Part shown: one piece after another, positions 22,802-34,629 of the stretch | Position numbering within the stretch: position 1 is the stretch's first letter | Layout: each line of letters opens with the position of its first letter | Assembly: GCA_027972325.1 (NCBI GenBank) | Contig: JAPMOS010000008.1 | Span: forward strand, 744,001 to 808,000 | Direction: 5' to 3' | DNA length: 64,000 nucleotides | Origin: Paratrimastix pyriformis | Taxonomy: Eukaryota; Preaxostyla; Paratrimastigidae | Program-made: the position numbers and the translations under genes | Notes under the pieces: model-generated | The model's input: only the letters and a program-made list of their open reading frames with translations | Databases searched by the model: none | What the model was told of the DNA's origin: nothing

Positions 22802-25800
22802 ATGGCAACACCAGACAAAATTGCACAGCAGCGGCGTGACTTTGAGTCTGCCCTGGCCAACACGATTTCCCGGCTGCACACACTTGCTTCCCCCACTGGG
22901 ACCGATGTGAGTGCCATCACTGCTTACGTGTCGACCCTTCAATCCACAAATTCTCTGGCTTTGCCCGATTCGAACTGGAAAGATATTTTGGTTTCCCAGT
23001 TCAATAATTTTTGTCATCGTGTGACCGATGAGGTTGTGAAGCAGGGTATCTTGGCCGACCAGACCAAGTCCGACGATTCTGTTCTGCAAGATATTACACA
23101 AGTCTGTCTACATTGAATATAAACATTCAGATCGGCCCCCTATTTTTTTTTGGTTGGCGATAGGTTTGGGGTAAATTCGATAAGATCCTGAGCCTCTTCA
23201 AATTCGATGAGTCTTTTGTTCGCCCTCGTGCTGCTGATGTTTTCTATAAGGTCTGTGCTGTGAGGGCCAGGGAACTGACCCCTCCCGTTCCCTCCCAGGG
23301 CCTGACCTCGAGCCCCCGGTGGGCCACCGCCCAAGCGTCGCTGCTGCCCGGCGGCACCATTGGGACCTCCGTCACGGATATGCTGACCAAGCTGCAGAGC
23401 CTCCAGACCCGGTTCAAGACCTCCTTCCCGGGCTACGTCGAGCCCGCCGCCCCCGCCGACTCGGGCGCCCCCGCCGGGGACGCCACCACCGCCCCCGCCG
23501 CCAGCTCCACCGGCACCGGCACCGCCCCCGCCCCCGCCCCCGCCCCCGCTGCCACCACCACCACCGGCACCAGCCCCGAGGCCATCGAGGATGGCCCCTA
23601 CGTGAGCGAGGCCGATGCGGAGTTCGCCGAGAACACCACCAGCATCGTCCGGGTGGGCAACGCCCCCACCAGCAACGACGCTAACGTCTCGGCCGGGACC
23701 GGCACCGGGACCGGGGCCAACGACGGCTACACCAGCTCCTACGGGGGCGGCTACGGCTACTCGTCGTACGGCTCGGACTGGAACAAGCCCAAGAAGCGCG
23801 CCGCCCGGTCGTTCGCCGGCCTGCAGAACCAGGGCGCCACCTGCTACATGAACTCCCTCCTGCAGACCCTCTTCATGACCCCCGGTCCGCCCACGCACGC
23901 CCACGACCGATCCTGCTGGGTGGGGTGGCCCCAAGAGGTCGAATGGGCAGGGCTTTCCGCCATCGTGGGGCGCATTTCACTGGTGCGCTTCGCCTGGGGT
24001 TTGGGTGTGGGGGCCGCGGCTCGGGGCCTGGGCAGAGTTCCGGTCGATGCTGTACTCCTTCCGGCTGGACCGGACCCAGAGCAACCCCGAGATGAACATC
24101 CCCTACCAGCTCCAGCGCCTCTTCGCCCGGCTGCAGTGCGGCGAGCGGCCCGCCTATGAGACCAAGGACCTCACGCACTCCTTCAACTGGACCGTCCGTC
24201 CTGCCCGCCCCCCTCCGCCTTCCTGCCCCCCTCCGCCTTCCTGCCCCCCTCCGCCTTCCTGCCCCCCTCCGCCTTCCTGCCCCCCTCCGCCTTCCTGCCC
24301 CCCTCCGCCTTCCTGCCCCCCTCCGCCTTCCTGCCCCCCTCCGCCTTCCTGCCCCCTTCCTGCCCCCGGCGGCCTCCTCCTGACTGGCATCGGGCTGTGC
24401 TGTGCTGTGCTGTGGGGCTGCTGCGCTGGGCGCGCCGGTGGGGGGCTGTCTTGACAGGGGGCGGAGGCCTTCGAGCAGCACGACATCCAGGAGCTCAACC
24501 GGGTGCTCTTCGACGCGCTGGAGCACGCCTTCCGCAACAACGGCCAGGAGGACAACAGCAAGTTCGCCGACCGGCTCTACCGGGGCCGCCAACGGCACGA
24601 GATCATCTGCCAGGAGTGCCACACCGTCCACGGGCGCACCGAGGACTTCTACGACATCGGCCTGCAGGTGCAGAACGTGGGCGAGGACCTGGCGGGGGCC
24701 CTGCAGAAGTACCAGGCGGTCGAGATGCTCAACGGGGACAACCAGTACACCTGCGAGCACTGCGCCCGCAAGTGCGACGCCACCCTGGGCTACCGGCTGG
24801 TCGAGCTGCCCTACCTGCTGACCATCCAGCTGAAGCGGTTCGACTTCAACTACGAGACCATGCAGCGGGTCAAGCTCGACGACATGTTCCGCTTCCCGGT
24901 CCGCATCGACATGGCCCCCTTCGTGGCGCCCCCCGAGGCCGGCGCCCCCGCCGCGGCCCAGGAGTACGACCTCTTCGCGGTGCTCATCCACTCGGGCGGC
25001 GCCATGGGCGGCCACTACTACGCCTACGTGCGCTCCTTCGAGGTCCGCCGCCCCGCCCCCCCCCCCCCCCCTGCCCGCCATCCCATCGTTGCGCCGCCTG
25101 GGGGGGGGGGCGCTCTGGTGGGGCTCTCTCGGCGCTCCATGGCCGCCCCTCGCCGCCCCTCACCTGGGCTGGCGTTGGGCTTGGGTGGCGGGCAGCTGAA
25201 CAAGTGGTTCGAGTTCAACGACTCGACCGTGACGGAGATCAAGGAGGCCGACATCTCCAAGACCTTCGGCTCCAGCCCCCGGGCCGCCTCCGACTCGTAC
25301 TACAGCAGCAGCTACTACTGTCCGCCCCACACGTCCCCTCGCCTGCTGTTGCTCGGCCCCGCCCGCTCCCGCTCCCGCTCCCGCTCCTTGCCTCTCCGTC
25401 GGCTGACCGGCGCTCCGACTCAACTGGGCTTCGCTGCTCTGCCGGGCTTGGGGGCTGGGCTTGGGGGGCTGGGATCGGGGCAGCCTCGTACTACTCGGGC
25501 CACTCTGCGACGGCCTACATGCTGGTCTACCGGCGGGTGGACCCGGCCCGGAACGTGATGGCCGTGCCCGACACGGAGATCCCCATCGGGGTCAAGGAGG
25601 AGGTCGAGGAGGACAACCGCAAGCTGACCGGCGAGCTGGCCGAGTGGGAGGGCACCAAGGACAACGTCACCGTCAAGGTGCTCTACCCGCAGCGCCACGG
25701 GGCCCAGTACTCGGTCGAGTTCAACCGGACCCGCAGCACCCAGGAGCTCTTCGACCAGCTCTACGAGGAGGTCGTCCTGGGCAAGACCCCCAAGAAGGCC

Positions 25801-28385
25801 AAGAAGGACAAGGAGGCCGACCCCAAGAAGGACCCCGCAGCCGCAGCCGCCCCCACGGCCGATGCCTCCGCCGGCCCCGCCGCCGCCGCCGCCGGCCCCG
25901 CAGCTGGCCCCGCAGCCGCCGATGCCTCCGCCTCCCCGGCAGCCGGGGCCGCGGCGACGCCGGCGCCCGAGGAGGAGGACGAGGAGGAGGAGCGTCTGGT
26001 GCGGCCCGAGCGGACCGGGCCGGCGCCCTACATCCCCAGCCGGGAGCACATCCGCATGCGGGTCTGCAGCAGCACCTACTACCAGGTGCCCGGCGAGGTG
26101 ATCGCCCCCTCGGCGACGCCCCTGTCCCACTACAGCTCGGTCGTCTCGGCCTACGCGGCCGTCCTGCTGGAGCACAAGCAGCCCGGGGCCGAGTGGGCCC
26201 CCTACGACCCGGCCAAGATGCTCATCCGGGTGGAGGTGCTCAACCCGCCCCCCGTGCCCATGTCCACCGACCCCATGAACCCGCCCCCGACCCCACCGCC
26301 CCCACCGCCCCCACCGCCCCCACCGCCCCCACCGCCCCTTCGCACATCTGGTTGCTGACTGTGAACTGGGGGTGGCGCCTGGCCTGGCGGCTGCCGCAGA
26401 TGCTGGACTTCACCGAGCCGTACAGCGTCTACGTGCCCCGGACGGCCACGGTGGGGGCCCTCCGCCAGGCCATCGCCGACACGGTCTGCCCTCGCCTCGC
26501 CTCCCTCGCATCCCCGCATCCCCGCATCCCCCTCCCATCGCATCCCCCTCGCCTCGCATCCCCTCGGCTCGCCTCTCCCCGTGTGGTGGGACATGGACCT
26601 GACCCATGGCTCCTGCTGCCGCCTCCCCAGACGGGCGTGCCTCTGGCTGAGATGCTGGTGCTGCGGTGCGAGTCGTACCGGGACGCGGAGCCCTTCATCG
26701 ACGACGCCAAGGAGCTCAGCTACCACCTGTACGTCTACGAGGGCTCCACCCTGCGGGTCGAGCGGCTCCCGGACCCGCTCCACTGCCACTCGCGCATCAT
26801 CGCCTGGCACCGGCTCACCCGGAACTACATCACGGTCACCTTCAACAAGCCCGCCTCCAAGACGGAGAAGCTCCGCCTGCGGCTGGACAAGAACACCACC
26901 CTGCAGGCCTTCAAGGCCAAGATCGCCCCCATGATCGGCCGCCCCGACCCGGCCTCCTTCCACCTGCTGCGCTCCTCGTACTACGGCGTCTCGGTGCTGA
27001 AGGACGAGACCCTGTCGCTGTACATGGCCGGCATCGGGGACAACAGCGAGCTGATCGTCAAGGACGGCGCCCCCAAGGGCACCAGCGGCATCTCGATCAA
27101 CTTCACCCTCTACCAGCCCAACGTGGCCTCGGCCGTCCCGGCAACCCCGACGCCCACCCCGACCCCGGCCCCGACCCCCGCCGCCACCCCTGCCGCCACC
27201 CCCGCCTCGGAGGCGGCCCCCGCGGCCCCGGCGCCCGACGCGGTCTCGCCGGCCCCCTCGGCCACCCCGACCCCGACCCCGGCCCCCACCCCGGCCACCC
27301 CTGCGATCAGCTACCACGAGGACTTCGTGACGCTGTCCAAGGTGGAGGTCAACGTGGCCATGACGGCGCCCCAGGTCAAGGAGCTCATCCTCGAGAAGTG
27401 TCCGTCCCTCCCTCCCGCCCTCCCTCCCTGCCTCGCCACCCACAGGACCCTACATACCCCCCCCCCCCCCCCCCCCCCCCGCGCTCCTCTTGACCATGGG
27501 ATGGGACCTTCTTCCTTGGGGGCTGTGCGACTGTGCAGGCACGCACCCCGATCTGGATGCGCTGCTGGGGCCCGTGCGGCCCGTGCCTGCGGATGTGATG
27601 GCCGCGGCCAAGGCCCGACTGCGGCTGCAGGAGAAGAAGTACTACCACGGCTGCGGCCGGGTGCTGCGCGACACGGACAACATGCGGTCGTACTACATCT
27701 ACGACGGCTGCAAGATGGCCGTCGAGGTGCTGCCCGCCCCCGAGCACCTGGCCGCCGACGACCTGGTGGTGCGCGAGCAGCGCTGGGACCCGGCCACCCA
27801 GGCGCTGGGCCCCATGGGGACGGTGGTCCTCAAGGGCACCTCCACCCGGGCCGACATGGTGGCCCAGCTGGCCCGCACCCACGGCATCGAGGCCGACCAG
27901 ATCACCCTCTGGCAGCCCTACGAGTTCGACCTGGCCGACGTGCACCTCCCCGGCAAGTCCGCACACGCCCCCGCACACGCCACCCCCGCCCACCACCCCT
28001 CACCCACCACCCTCACCCCGCTCACACGCTTTCTGGCCCCCGTCTGGCGGGCCTGTCGGTGCCCAGGTGGGACAGCGAGATCCTGAAGAGCAACCCGGGG
28101 GCCGTGGGCGGGTACTACTACGGCCAGGTGTACTACTACGGCTTCCGGCCCATCGAGGGGGACGTCGTCGTGTGGAAGGACGCCCGGCTGGCCGACCGGG
28201 AGGTCAAGGGGGCCAAGGTGGCCCGCTCGCAGCGCTACTACCACGCCGAGAAGTCCCTCAAGATCGACTACAACGCCGATCGCAAGACCCCCACCCCGGC
28301 CGCCACCCCGCGGGCGGCCCCCAGATCCCCGCCCCGGCCGCGGCCCCCGCAGCCGCCGCAGCCGCAGCCGCAGCCACCTCGGTGA
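22802..28385 (+). CDS. USP47: USP47-like ubiquitin-specific protease (1364 aa, 10 exons)
   Basis: Cysteine deubiquitinase of the USP47/UBP64E group, removing ubiquitin from substrate proteins; animal USP47 acts on DNA polymerase beta and beta-catenin. Exons 22802-23101, 23299-23884, 24036-24193, 24458-25042, 25196-25319, 25484-26235, 26400-26483, 26631-27399, 27539-27956, 28067-28385 sum to 4095 nt. The Cys box QNQGATCYMNSLLQTLFMTP puts the nucleophile at about residue 282; HDIQELNRVLFDALE, CEHCARKCDATLGYRLVELP and IQLKRFDFNYETM follow; the His box HSGGAMGGHYYAYV puts His at about residue 534. A ubiquitin-like C-terminal half follows, as in USP47, and total length matches the family. The N-terminal 100 residues are lower-GC and unrelated to known domains. 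The last codons are uncertain: another frame gives an Ala-rich tail ending at 28444 (see findings). The donor at 26236 (GTGCTC) is atypical and chosen by phase. Confidence 0.85.
24203..24362 (+). repeat. 18-bp intronic minisatellite
   Basis: About nine copies of an 18-bp unit (TCCTGCCCCCCTCCGCCT) within USP47-like intron 24194-24457. Confidence 0.9.
26282..26338 (+). repeat. (CCCCCACCG)n array in intron
   Basis: Short 9-bp tandem array inside the USP47-like intron 26236-26399. Confidence 0.75.
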
Positions 28386-29605
28386 CCGCAGCCGCCGCCA
28401 CGGAGGCGAGCTCGCCCAGTGCGGACCGGCCCAAGCAGGAATAAGAAGAACCGGCCCAAGCAGGAACAAGAAGAACCGGCCCCCACCCGCATGCCGCCGC
28501 CCCGTGGGGGGCCCGAGGAGCGGACCCCTTTGTAAAGTGCGCCGCCCCCGCCCCGCCCCCCGCCCCGCCCCGACTTGTTTCATATCCTGTGCATTCTTCC
28601 CCGCCCGCCCCCACCGTTTGCGCCGATCTGATCCCCCGGATGGTCGGCGGATCCCATGCGGGCCTCTTTCTTGGCCATGGCCGCCCAACATGCGCCGAAA
28701 CACCAACATGCGCTGACCAACAGGGGTCGTTCGTCGGTCGACCATCACCCAACCGGTCTTGATCCGATCGGCAAACCGCGTGAATTCCAGTTGGCCCACA
28801 CCCGGGGCAACCTCAAACCATCGCGCAATCGGGTCCCCGAGTGAGTGGTTCATGGGTGGGGTCAGTCGGCAGGGTACCCTTCCCTAGAGGGATGTGCACT
28901 GACGCCAACATGCGCCGACACCAACATGCGCCGACACCAACTCACCAACTCACGTCAACCCACTCCAACCCACACCCACACCCACACCCACACCCACACC
29001 CACACCCACGGGGGCGGGGCCAGAGAGTCTTCGAGGGCAGGACGATGGTTATTGGGAGGCAGCGAGAAAAGAAGGGGATGGTGGGGACGGACGGATAGGG
29101 ATGCCGCGAAGAGGGAGGGTGAAGACCCTACGAAAGACCGGGGGGGGGGGGGGGGGGGGGAAAACAAACGACAAGAGGAACAAGATGGTAATGGGGGGGC
29201 GATGCACGGGGTGGCGTGCAGGCGAGGCGACGCGGAGAAGGCGAACGCAAGGCGAACGACGATAAAAAGCCCCGAAGAAGAAGAAACACCAAACAGGAAC
29301 CCCGAACGAAGGGCGGCACGGCCAACAGGATCACAGGATGGGCGCTGGGGGTGGGGTGAGAGGGAGGGAGGAGGTCGGGGGCGAGGAGATCCCAGGCGGG
29401 GGCATGCCGCAAGGGAGACATACCGAGACATGCCGCATGCCGCAAGGGAAGGGGAGACATGCCGCAAGGGAAGGGGAGACATGCCGCAAGGGAGACCCAA
29501 GGTCGACGCCGCGCCAGGGGGTCCTGGGGGGGGACCCATCACAGCGAAATGGGCCCGCGCCCCCCGGGCGAGGGGCACGCGGCATGGAGGCGTGCCGGGG
29601 CGGGC
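28386..29605. other. repeat-rich intergenic region
   Basis: 1.2 kb between the stops of the convergent USP47-like and PX genes. It contains a 24-bp direct repeat around AAGAACCGGCCCAAGCAGGA (28425-28480), copies of ACATGCGCCGACACCA (28687-28935), a (CCCACA)n array (28970-29008), a G tract (29142-29160) and purine-rich copies of CATGCCGCAAGGG (29403-29495). Open frames here are low-complexity and I do not call any gene. Confidence 0.6.
28970..29008 (+). repeat. (CCCACA)n telomere-like hexamer array
   Basis: Six or so units of CCCACA/CACACC. It resembles a short interstitial C-rich telomere-type array, but the unit is not a standard telomere repeat and similar hexamers occur in introns here. 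Confidence 0.7.
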
Positions 29606-30167
29606 TCATCGAGCGGGGGGCGCCTCGGACCAGGGCCGCTCCGAGGAGGCCGAGACAACCATCATCACCCGCCCCGACCGGCACCGCTCCGCCCCGCCCG
29701 GGGGCTGCTGACCCGGGGGCTGCTGGCCCGGGGGGGCCGCGGGACCGGCGACCGAGGAGGCCCTGGCCGAGAAGGCCGAGGGCTCGGGGGTGAAGTTGGA
29801 GCAGAAGTTGGTCCGGCTGAGGAAGGTCACCAGGGCGGGGCAGCTGCGCAGGCCCGTCCGCCGGGCGCAGAAGTTCAGCAGGTCCTGGAAGGCCTGCCGG
29901 CGCTCCTCCACCACGGCCGCGTCGAAGCGGCCTGGCCGCGGGCACGGGGAGAGCAGACAGTGTCAGGCAGCAATCCAAAGGCGGCGGGGCCAAAAGGGAA
30001 GCTGGGGCAGCTGGGGCAGCAGCGGGGGGCGGACCGAAGGGCTTCTTCTTGGGGAAGGGCGGCAGGCGGATGTGCTGCCGGGCGGCCAGCTCGGAGAGCT
30101 CCTGGTAGAGGGCCGCGAACTCGGTGTACCGCTTCTGGACCCTGTTCCCCTGGTGGGCCCGACGGGG

Positions 30168-30201
<34 letters not shown>

Positions 30202-30888
30202 GGGAGGGAGGGAGGGAGGTGAGCCCACGGAGGCAGGGGGCAGCGGGGGGGGCGGACCAGGTGGCTGAGCTCGGGCAGGACCGAGGCCGTGAGCAGCGAG
30301 TAGATGGTGAAGGCCTTGCCCGTCTTGGGGTCGACCACCTTCTGGGGGTCGATCACCCGAAAGGACAGCGCCCCCGAGCCCAGGAAGGACGAGGGCGCCT
30401 GCAGCTGGGCCCCCAGGTGGATCTCCAGGGGGCTCCCCCCCGGCGGTGCCACCAGGCCGATTTTGCTCTCGGGGCCGGCCCTCACCACGGTCATCCGACT
30501 GGACTGTGCCAGGTGGTCGGTCATTTCGGTGGGCAGTTCGTGGGTCACCATCATCGACAGGACCGGGGGCGCGGCGAAGAGGGCCTGACCAGGCTGCGGA
30601 AGGGGCGCCTCGGGGAGCGCGCTATTTTGGGGAGGGTTGGGCGAGGGCTCGATGCACGAGAGCTCCTCCAGGCTGCTGCTCAGGCACTCCCCTGCCAACT
30701 GGGAGGTCAGCAGAGAGCGACCGCCGTGCCATTCGACGACACCCCCTGGCTCTTCACCTTGTTGCAAACCCGTAGATTCTGGGCTCTCCGTTTGGAGGGG
30801 ACTGGAACAAACGGAACGTTGTTGGGAAGAAACATGGGAAAAAAACAGACGCGCAAGAATTTTCTCAACCGGGGGCTTTACCGCTCAT
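29606..30888 (-). CDS. PX (phox homology) domain protein, 326 aa
   Basis: Phosphoinositide-binding PX domain protein, likely an endosomal sorting-nexin-like factor. Exons (minus) 30888-30870, 30778-30258, 30149-30035, 29931-29606 sum to 981 nt. The domain occupies roughly residues 115-265: LSFRVIDPQK, then across an intron VQKRYTEFAALYQEL with the Arg-Tyr-x-Glu-Phe lipid-binding core, then LPPFPKKKPF with the basic/Pro loop, then across an intron VEERRQAFQDLLNFCARR. No BAR or transmembrane segment; the tail is Pro/Gly-rich. The first exon (7 residues) is inferred by phase from an ATG only 6 bp from the divergent SRP72 start, so the start is the weakest point; a downstream start in the SMMVTHELP region is possible. 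Confidence 0.75.
30167..30221 (+). repeat. G-tract and (GGGA)n in PX intron
   Basis: Long G homopolymer followed by GGGA units inside the PX-gene intron 30150-30257; on the transcribed strand it is the C-rich 3' part of the intron. Homopolymer length may be unreliable. Confidence 0.8.
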
Positions 30889-30894
30889 TTCGAA

Positions 30895-33800
30895 ATGGAT
30901 CCGAAAAAGCTCGAACTCGTCCAGCAAAATTTCGCGAGTCTTGAGACAGCTCTTTCCGAGGAGGATTACGAGGTTGCGTTGACGATTTGTGATCGGATTC
31001 TCGCCGAGATCCCCAATGATCCTGATGCCGTCAACTGTAAGGCAAAGTGCCTTGTGAAAGACGGAAAGTTTGCCGATACACTGGCCTTTATTGAAACTCT
31101 TCCGGCTGGATCGTTCCTCTTTGAGAAGGCATATTCACTGTATCGCCTTCAGAGAACCCCTGAAGCGCTGACAACTCTTCAGGCTATCCCAGCTGCCGAA
31201 AAGTCTAACTCCGTTCTTCACTTGGAGGCCCAATTGGTTTGTGCTCTGCGTATTCACCCTTGTACGATTGAACCCGTCCCGATTCAGGCCTACCGGTCCC
31301 AGAAGTACGACCAGGCCGTCTCAATCTACGAGTCCCTCTTCGAGAAAGACCCCAAGAATGCGGAGCTTCAGGCGAACCTGCTTTCGGCCATTGCCCTGAG
31401 CAACCGGCCTCAGGATTCCACGCGCTTCCTGCCCAGGGTCCGTGTGGCCCCGCACTCCACCCCCGGTGCTCACTCTGGTCCCACAATAGCCGTCTCCCGA
31501 CTCGGCCTATGAAGTGCTCTACAACGGGGCGTGCGCTCTGGCCCGGGGCGATCAGCTCGAGCAGGCCCTGCAGTGCCTCACCTTCGCCGAGCGTCCGTCG
31601 GGCTGCCCTCCGTGCCTGCCCTCCGTCAGGCTGCTCCTCCGTGCCTGCCCTCCGTGCCGTCCCACGGGTCCTCACGCGCCTCTGGGTGCGGGTTCTCTCC
31701 ATAGGCGCCTGCCAGCGGCACGCGGAGGAGGACCCCGAGGAGGCCGCGGCGGAGCTTGCGGCCATCCAGACCCAGCGGGCCTTCGTCCAGCAGCTGCTGG
31801 GCCGCGAGGAGGAGGCCCTCCGCACCTACCAGGCCGTCATCCAGGCCAAGTCCGCACCCGCCACACCACACCACACCACACCACACCACACCACACCACA
31901 CCGCATCGCATCGCATCGCATCGCATCGCACCGCATCGCACCGCATCGCACCGCACCGCACCCCGCCACCCCGGGGTGTCTTCCGTCTCGTCACCCGTGC
32001 CCGCGCTCACCGCCCCGTCACACCTGTCTGCCGCGGGCCACAGGCCGGCGGATGTGGTCCTGCTCGGGGTGGCCACCCACAACGCCGTGACCCTGACCGC
32101 TGGGGAGCGTGGGCCCATCGAGTCCCTCAAGCAGGTTCGCACCCGGCTGCTTCCCCGGGCCGCCGCTCTGCCCCTGCCGCCCTTCCGGGGGCTCCGTCTC
32201 CTCATCTCATCGTGGGCTGCTCCTCGCTTCTCATCGGGTGCGTCCCGGGCGGCGCCGGGCAGCTGCGGGGGATCACCTCGGAGGCGGTCATGGCCAAGCT
32301 CACCGCCGCCCAGCGGACCGCCCTCCACTGCACCCGCGCCCTGCTGCACATTGGCGCCCGCAAGGTCCGCCCGCCGGGGCCTCTGCCCTCCCATCCCACA
32401 CCGCCCGTCCCAACTCCCCCCCACCTCTGCTCCGTCGACTGTCCCGTCTTGCTGGCCGCCCCTCCCATGGCACCATTCCCATTCCATCGCCCGCTGGCCG
32501 CAGCTCGACCAAGCCCGCGAGGCCCTCCGGCAGGCGGAAGAGGCCGACCCCGAGAACGAGCAGGTGCCCCTGGCCAAGGCCCTCCTGGCCATCCGCGAGA
32601 AGCGCCTCCCCAAGGCCGAGGAGTGTCTCAAGGTCGCCGCCACCGCCCCGCCACCCCGCCACCTCATAAGGACTCCGTTCTGTGACCCCGCCCCGCCCCG
32701 CCCCGCCCCGCCCCCAGGCTGCCAACCTGCGCCACCCCGAGCACAGCCGGGTTGCCTTTGCGCTTGCCCAGCTCTACCTGAGCATGGCCGCGGCGGTGCC
32801 CCACACGGCCGCCCGCTCCCTCGAGCAGGCCGCCCGCATCATGGCCGCCCTGCCGCCCGCCCAGAAGTTCGCCCCGGGTCTCATGGGCATCCAGGTCCGC
32901 GCCCGCCTCATCATCTTGCCCGCCCGCCCGCCTCATCATCTTGCCCGCCCGCCCATCGGGGCATCTGGCCGCATCGCACTCACACGAACGCACGAACTCA
33001 TACGCACCCATACGCACACCCACACCCATACGGGCGCCAGGTGGCCATTCTGGAGCGGTGCGGCCTGGTGGCCGAGGCTGCCCAGCTGCTGGATGATGCC
33101 CTGGCCCATTGGGAGAAGGCCGGGCCCAAGGTCTGCTGCGGCCCTGGAGCCTTCCGCCCCCTCTTCCTCCTCCGCTGCTGCTGTTCCTCCGCTGCTGCTG
33201 CTCCTCCTCGCCGCGTGGTGGTTGACCTGGTCTCTCTCGACCCCAATCCGGGCCGCCCCGCAGGCGGTGGGGAGTCCCTACCACACCTTGCTGCAGGCCG
33301 CCTCGCGGTTCCGGCTGCAGCACGAGCAGTGGCGCCAGGCGGCCCAGCTGTGGCGCGCCATCCTCCAGCTCGACCCTGCCGACCTCGCCGCCCAGGCGGT
33401 CCGCCCGCCCGCCCCCTTCCATTCCCCGGCCCGCGCCTGACATGTTCTTCATCATTGCGGCATCTCATTCGTCGGCATCTGGCGTGGGGGCGCAGGGGCT
33501 GGTCATTGCCGAGAGCTACTTCGACACGGCTGCCGCCGAACGGTCCGTCCACCATCCCCACCGTCCTCCATCCCCACCGTCCTCCATCCCCACCGTCCTC
33601 CATCCCCACCGTCCTCCATCCCCACCGTCCTCCATCCCCACCGTCTTCCATCCCCACCGTCTTCCATCCCCACCGTCCTCCATCCCCACCGTCTTCCATC
33701 CCCAACGTGCTCGGCGGCTCCTCGTCAGGGCTCCTCCTCACCCTTTGATCCGGGTGGGGGCTGCTGGGTGCAGGGACAGCCAGGGCCTGCCGGCCGGCGA

Positions 33801-34420
33801 GGCGGCGGGCGCCGAGGCCATCGACCAGCTCGAGCTGCGCGCCGACGGGCGCAAGGTCAAGAAGCCCGAGGCCCCACCCGCGGCCCCGGCCCCCGCGGCT
33901 GGCCCCGCCAAGGCCGCCGCAGCCGCCGCAGCCGCCGATGCGACCGAGGTCGGCCCCCAGCCGCCTGCCCTGCCCCGGATGTTCATGCCCTCGGGTCCTT
34001 CCTGCCTCCATCCCGCCTCATCTCCTCCACAGAAGAAGAAGAAGCGCAAGCGGAAGATCCGGCTGCCGGCCCGGTACGACCCCTCCAAGGCCCCCGACCC
34101 GCTCCGCTGGCTGCCCATGCGCGACCGCGACCCGAAGAGGAAGGGTGTGTGCTGTCCCCCTGATCGGTCCCTTTTTCACACCCTCCTGTAGCCCGCCAAA
34201 TCACTGGCACAAATTATCAGAAGGTCACTCAGGGCTCGGTCTCCGTCGCCGCCGTGTCTGTGGTCCAGTGTCCTTTTGTCCTTGTAATTTTCGTCTCCCG
34301 TTTTTCAGGCACGTGCCGACTGCAAAAACAAGCGAACAGGAGGCCCGAGAAACGGAGGCCAAAGTTCGGGCTGCGGCCGCGACCCACGGCAAGCCCAAAA
34401 AGGGTGGCCGTCGCCGGTAA
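30895..34420 (+). CDS. SRP72: signal recognition particle subunit SRP72 (637 aa, 14 exons)
   Basis: TPR protein that binds SRP68 and 7SL RNA in the signal recognition particle, for co-translational targeting to the ER. Exons 30895-31236, 31288-31437, 31490-31592, 31705-31849, 32044-32134, 32263-32364, 32504-32632, 32718-32894, 33041-33130, 33264-33398, 33496-33542, 33774-33948, 34033-34148, 34309-34420 sum to 1914 nt. TPR helices run through most of the protein (CDRILAEIPNDPDAVNCKAK, FEKAYSLYRLQRTPEAL, REEEALRTYQAVIQAK). The diagnostic SRP72 RNA-binding motif is at about residues 563-600: KKKRKRKIRLPARYDPSK and DPLRWLPMRDRD, followed by a basic tail KPKKGGRRR. Length is close to the human protein. 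The donor at 34149 (GTGCTG) was chosen because it alone joins the motif to the basic tail in frame. Confidence 0.92.
31859..31966 (+). repeat. (ACACC)n then (CGCAT)n pentamer arrays in SRP72 intron
   Basis: Two adjacent pentanucleotide arrays in intron 31850-32043: ACACC units to about 31901, then CGCAT/CGCAC units. Confidence 0.85.
33551..33712 (+). repeat. 16-bp minisatellite in SRP72 intron
   Basis: About ten copies of CCATCCCCACCGTCCT, some with CTTC for CCTC, inside intron 33543-33773. Confidence 0.9.
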
Positions 34421-34629
34421 GAAGCGAGCGTCTCGAAGAGCTGTTTTTGTTCGTCTCTTCTGTCTCCCCCAACATTGTCACCGTGTAATTCCGCTGGCCT
34501 CGCTTGGACGTACCCCGGCGAGTTGCCCGCGCCTTTTTTGGGCCAGGGAGGCGGCGCTCGCAAGTAAGCACTCCCGAACCTGGTCGTCGGTGGTCTGGTC
34601 ACTGGCGACACGAAAAGGTGCGCCTGGGA
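34421..34629. other. convergent intergenic spacer
   Basis: 209 bp between the stops of SRP72 (+) and the phosphoribosyltransferase (-). Low GC; both 3' UTRs must lie here. Nothing else seen. Confidence 0.5.

Noticed and set aside
28970-29008. Interstitial telomere
   Set aside because: Short CCCACA array similar to other intronic hexamers; no standard telomere unit and genes continue on both sides.
28845-29711. Plus-strand gene rich in Arg/Gly/Glu
   Set aside because: Low complexity derived from purine repeats, overlapping the PX gene's last exon on the other strand.
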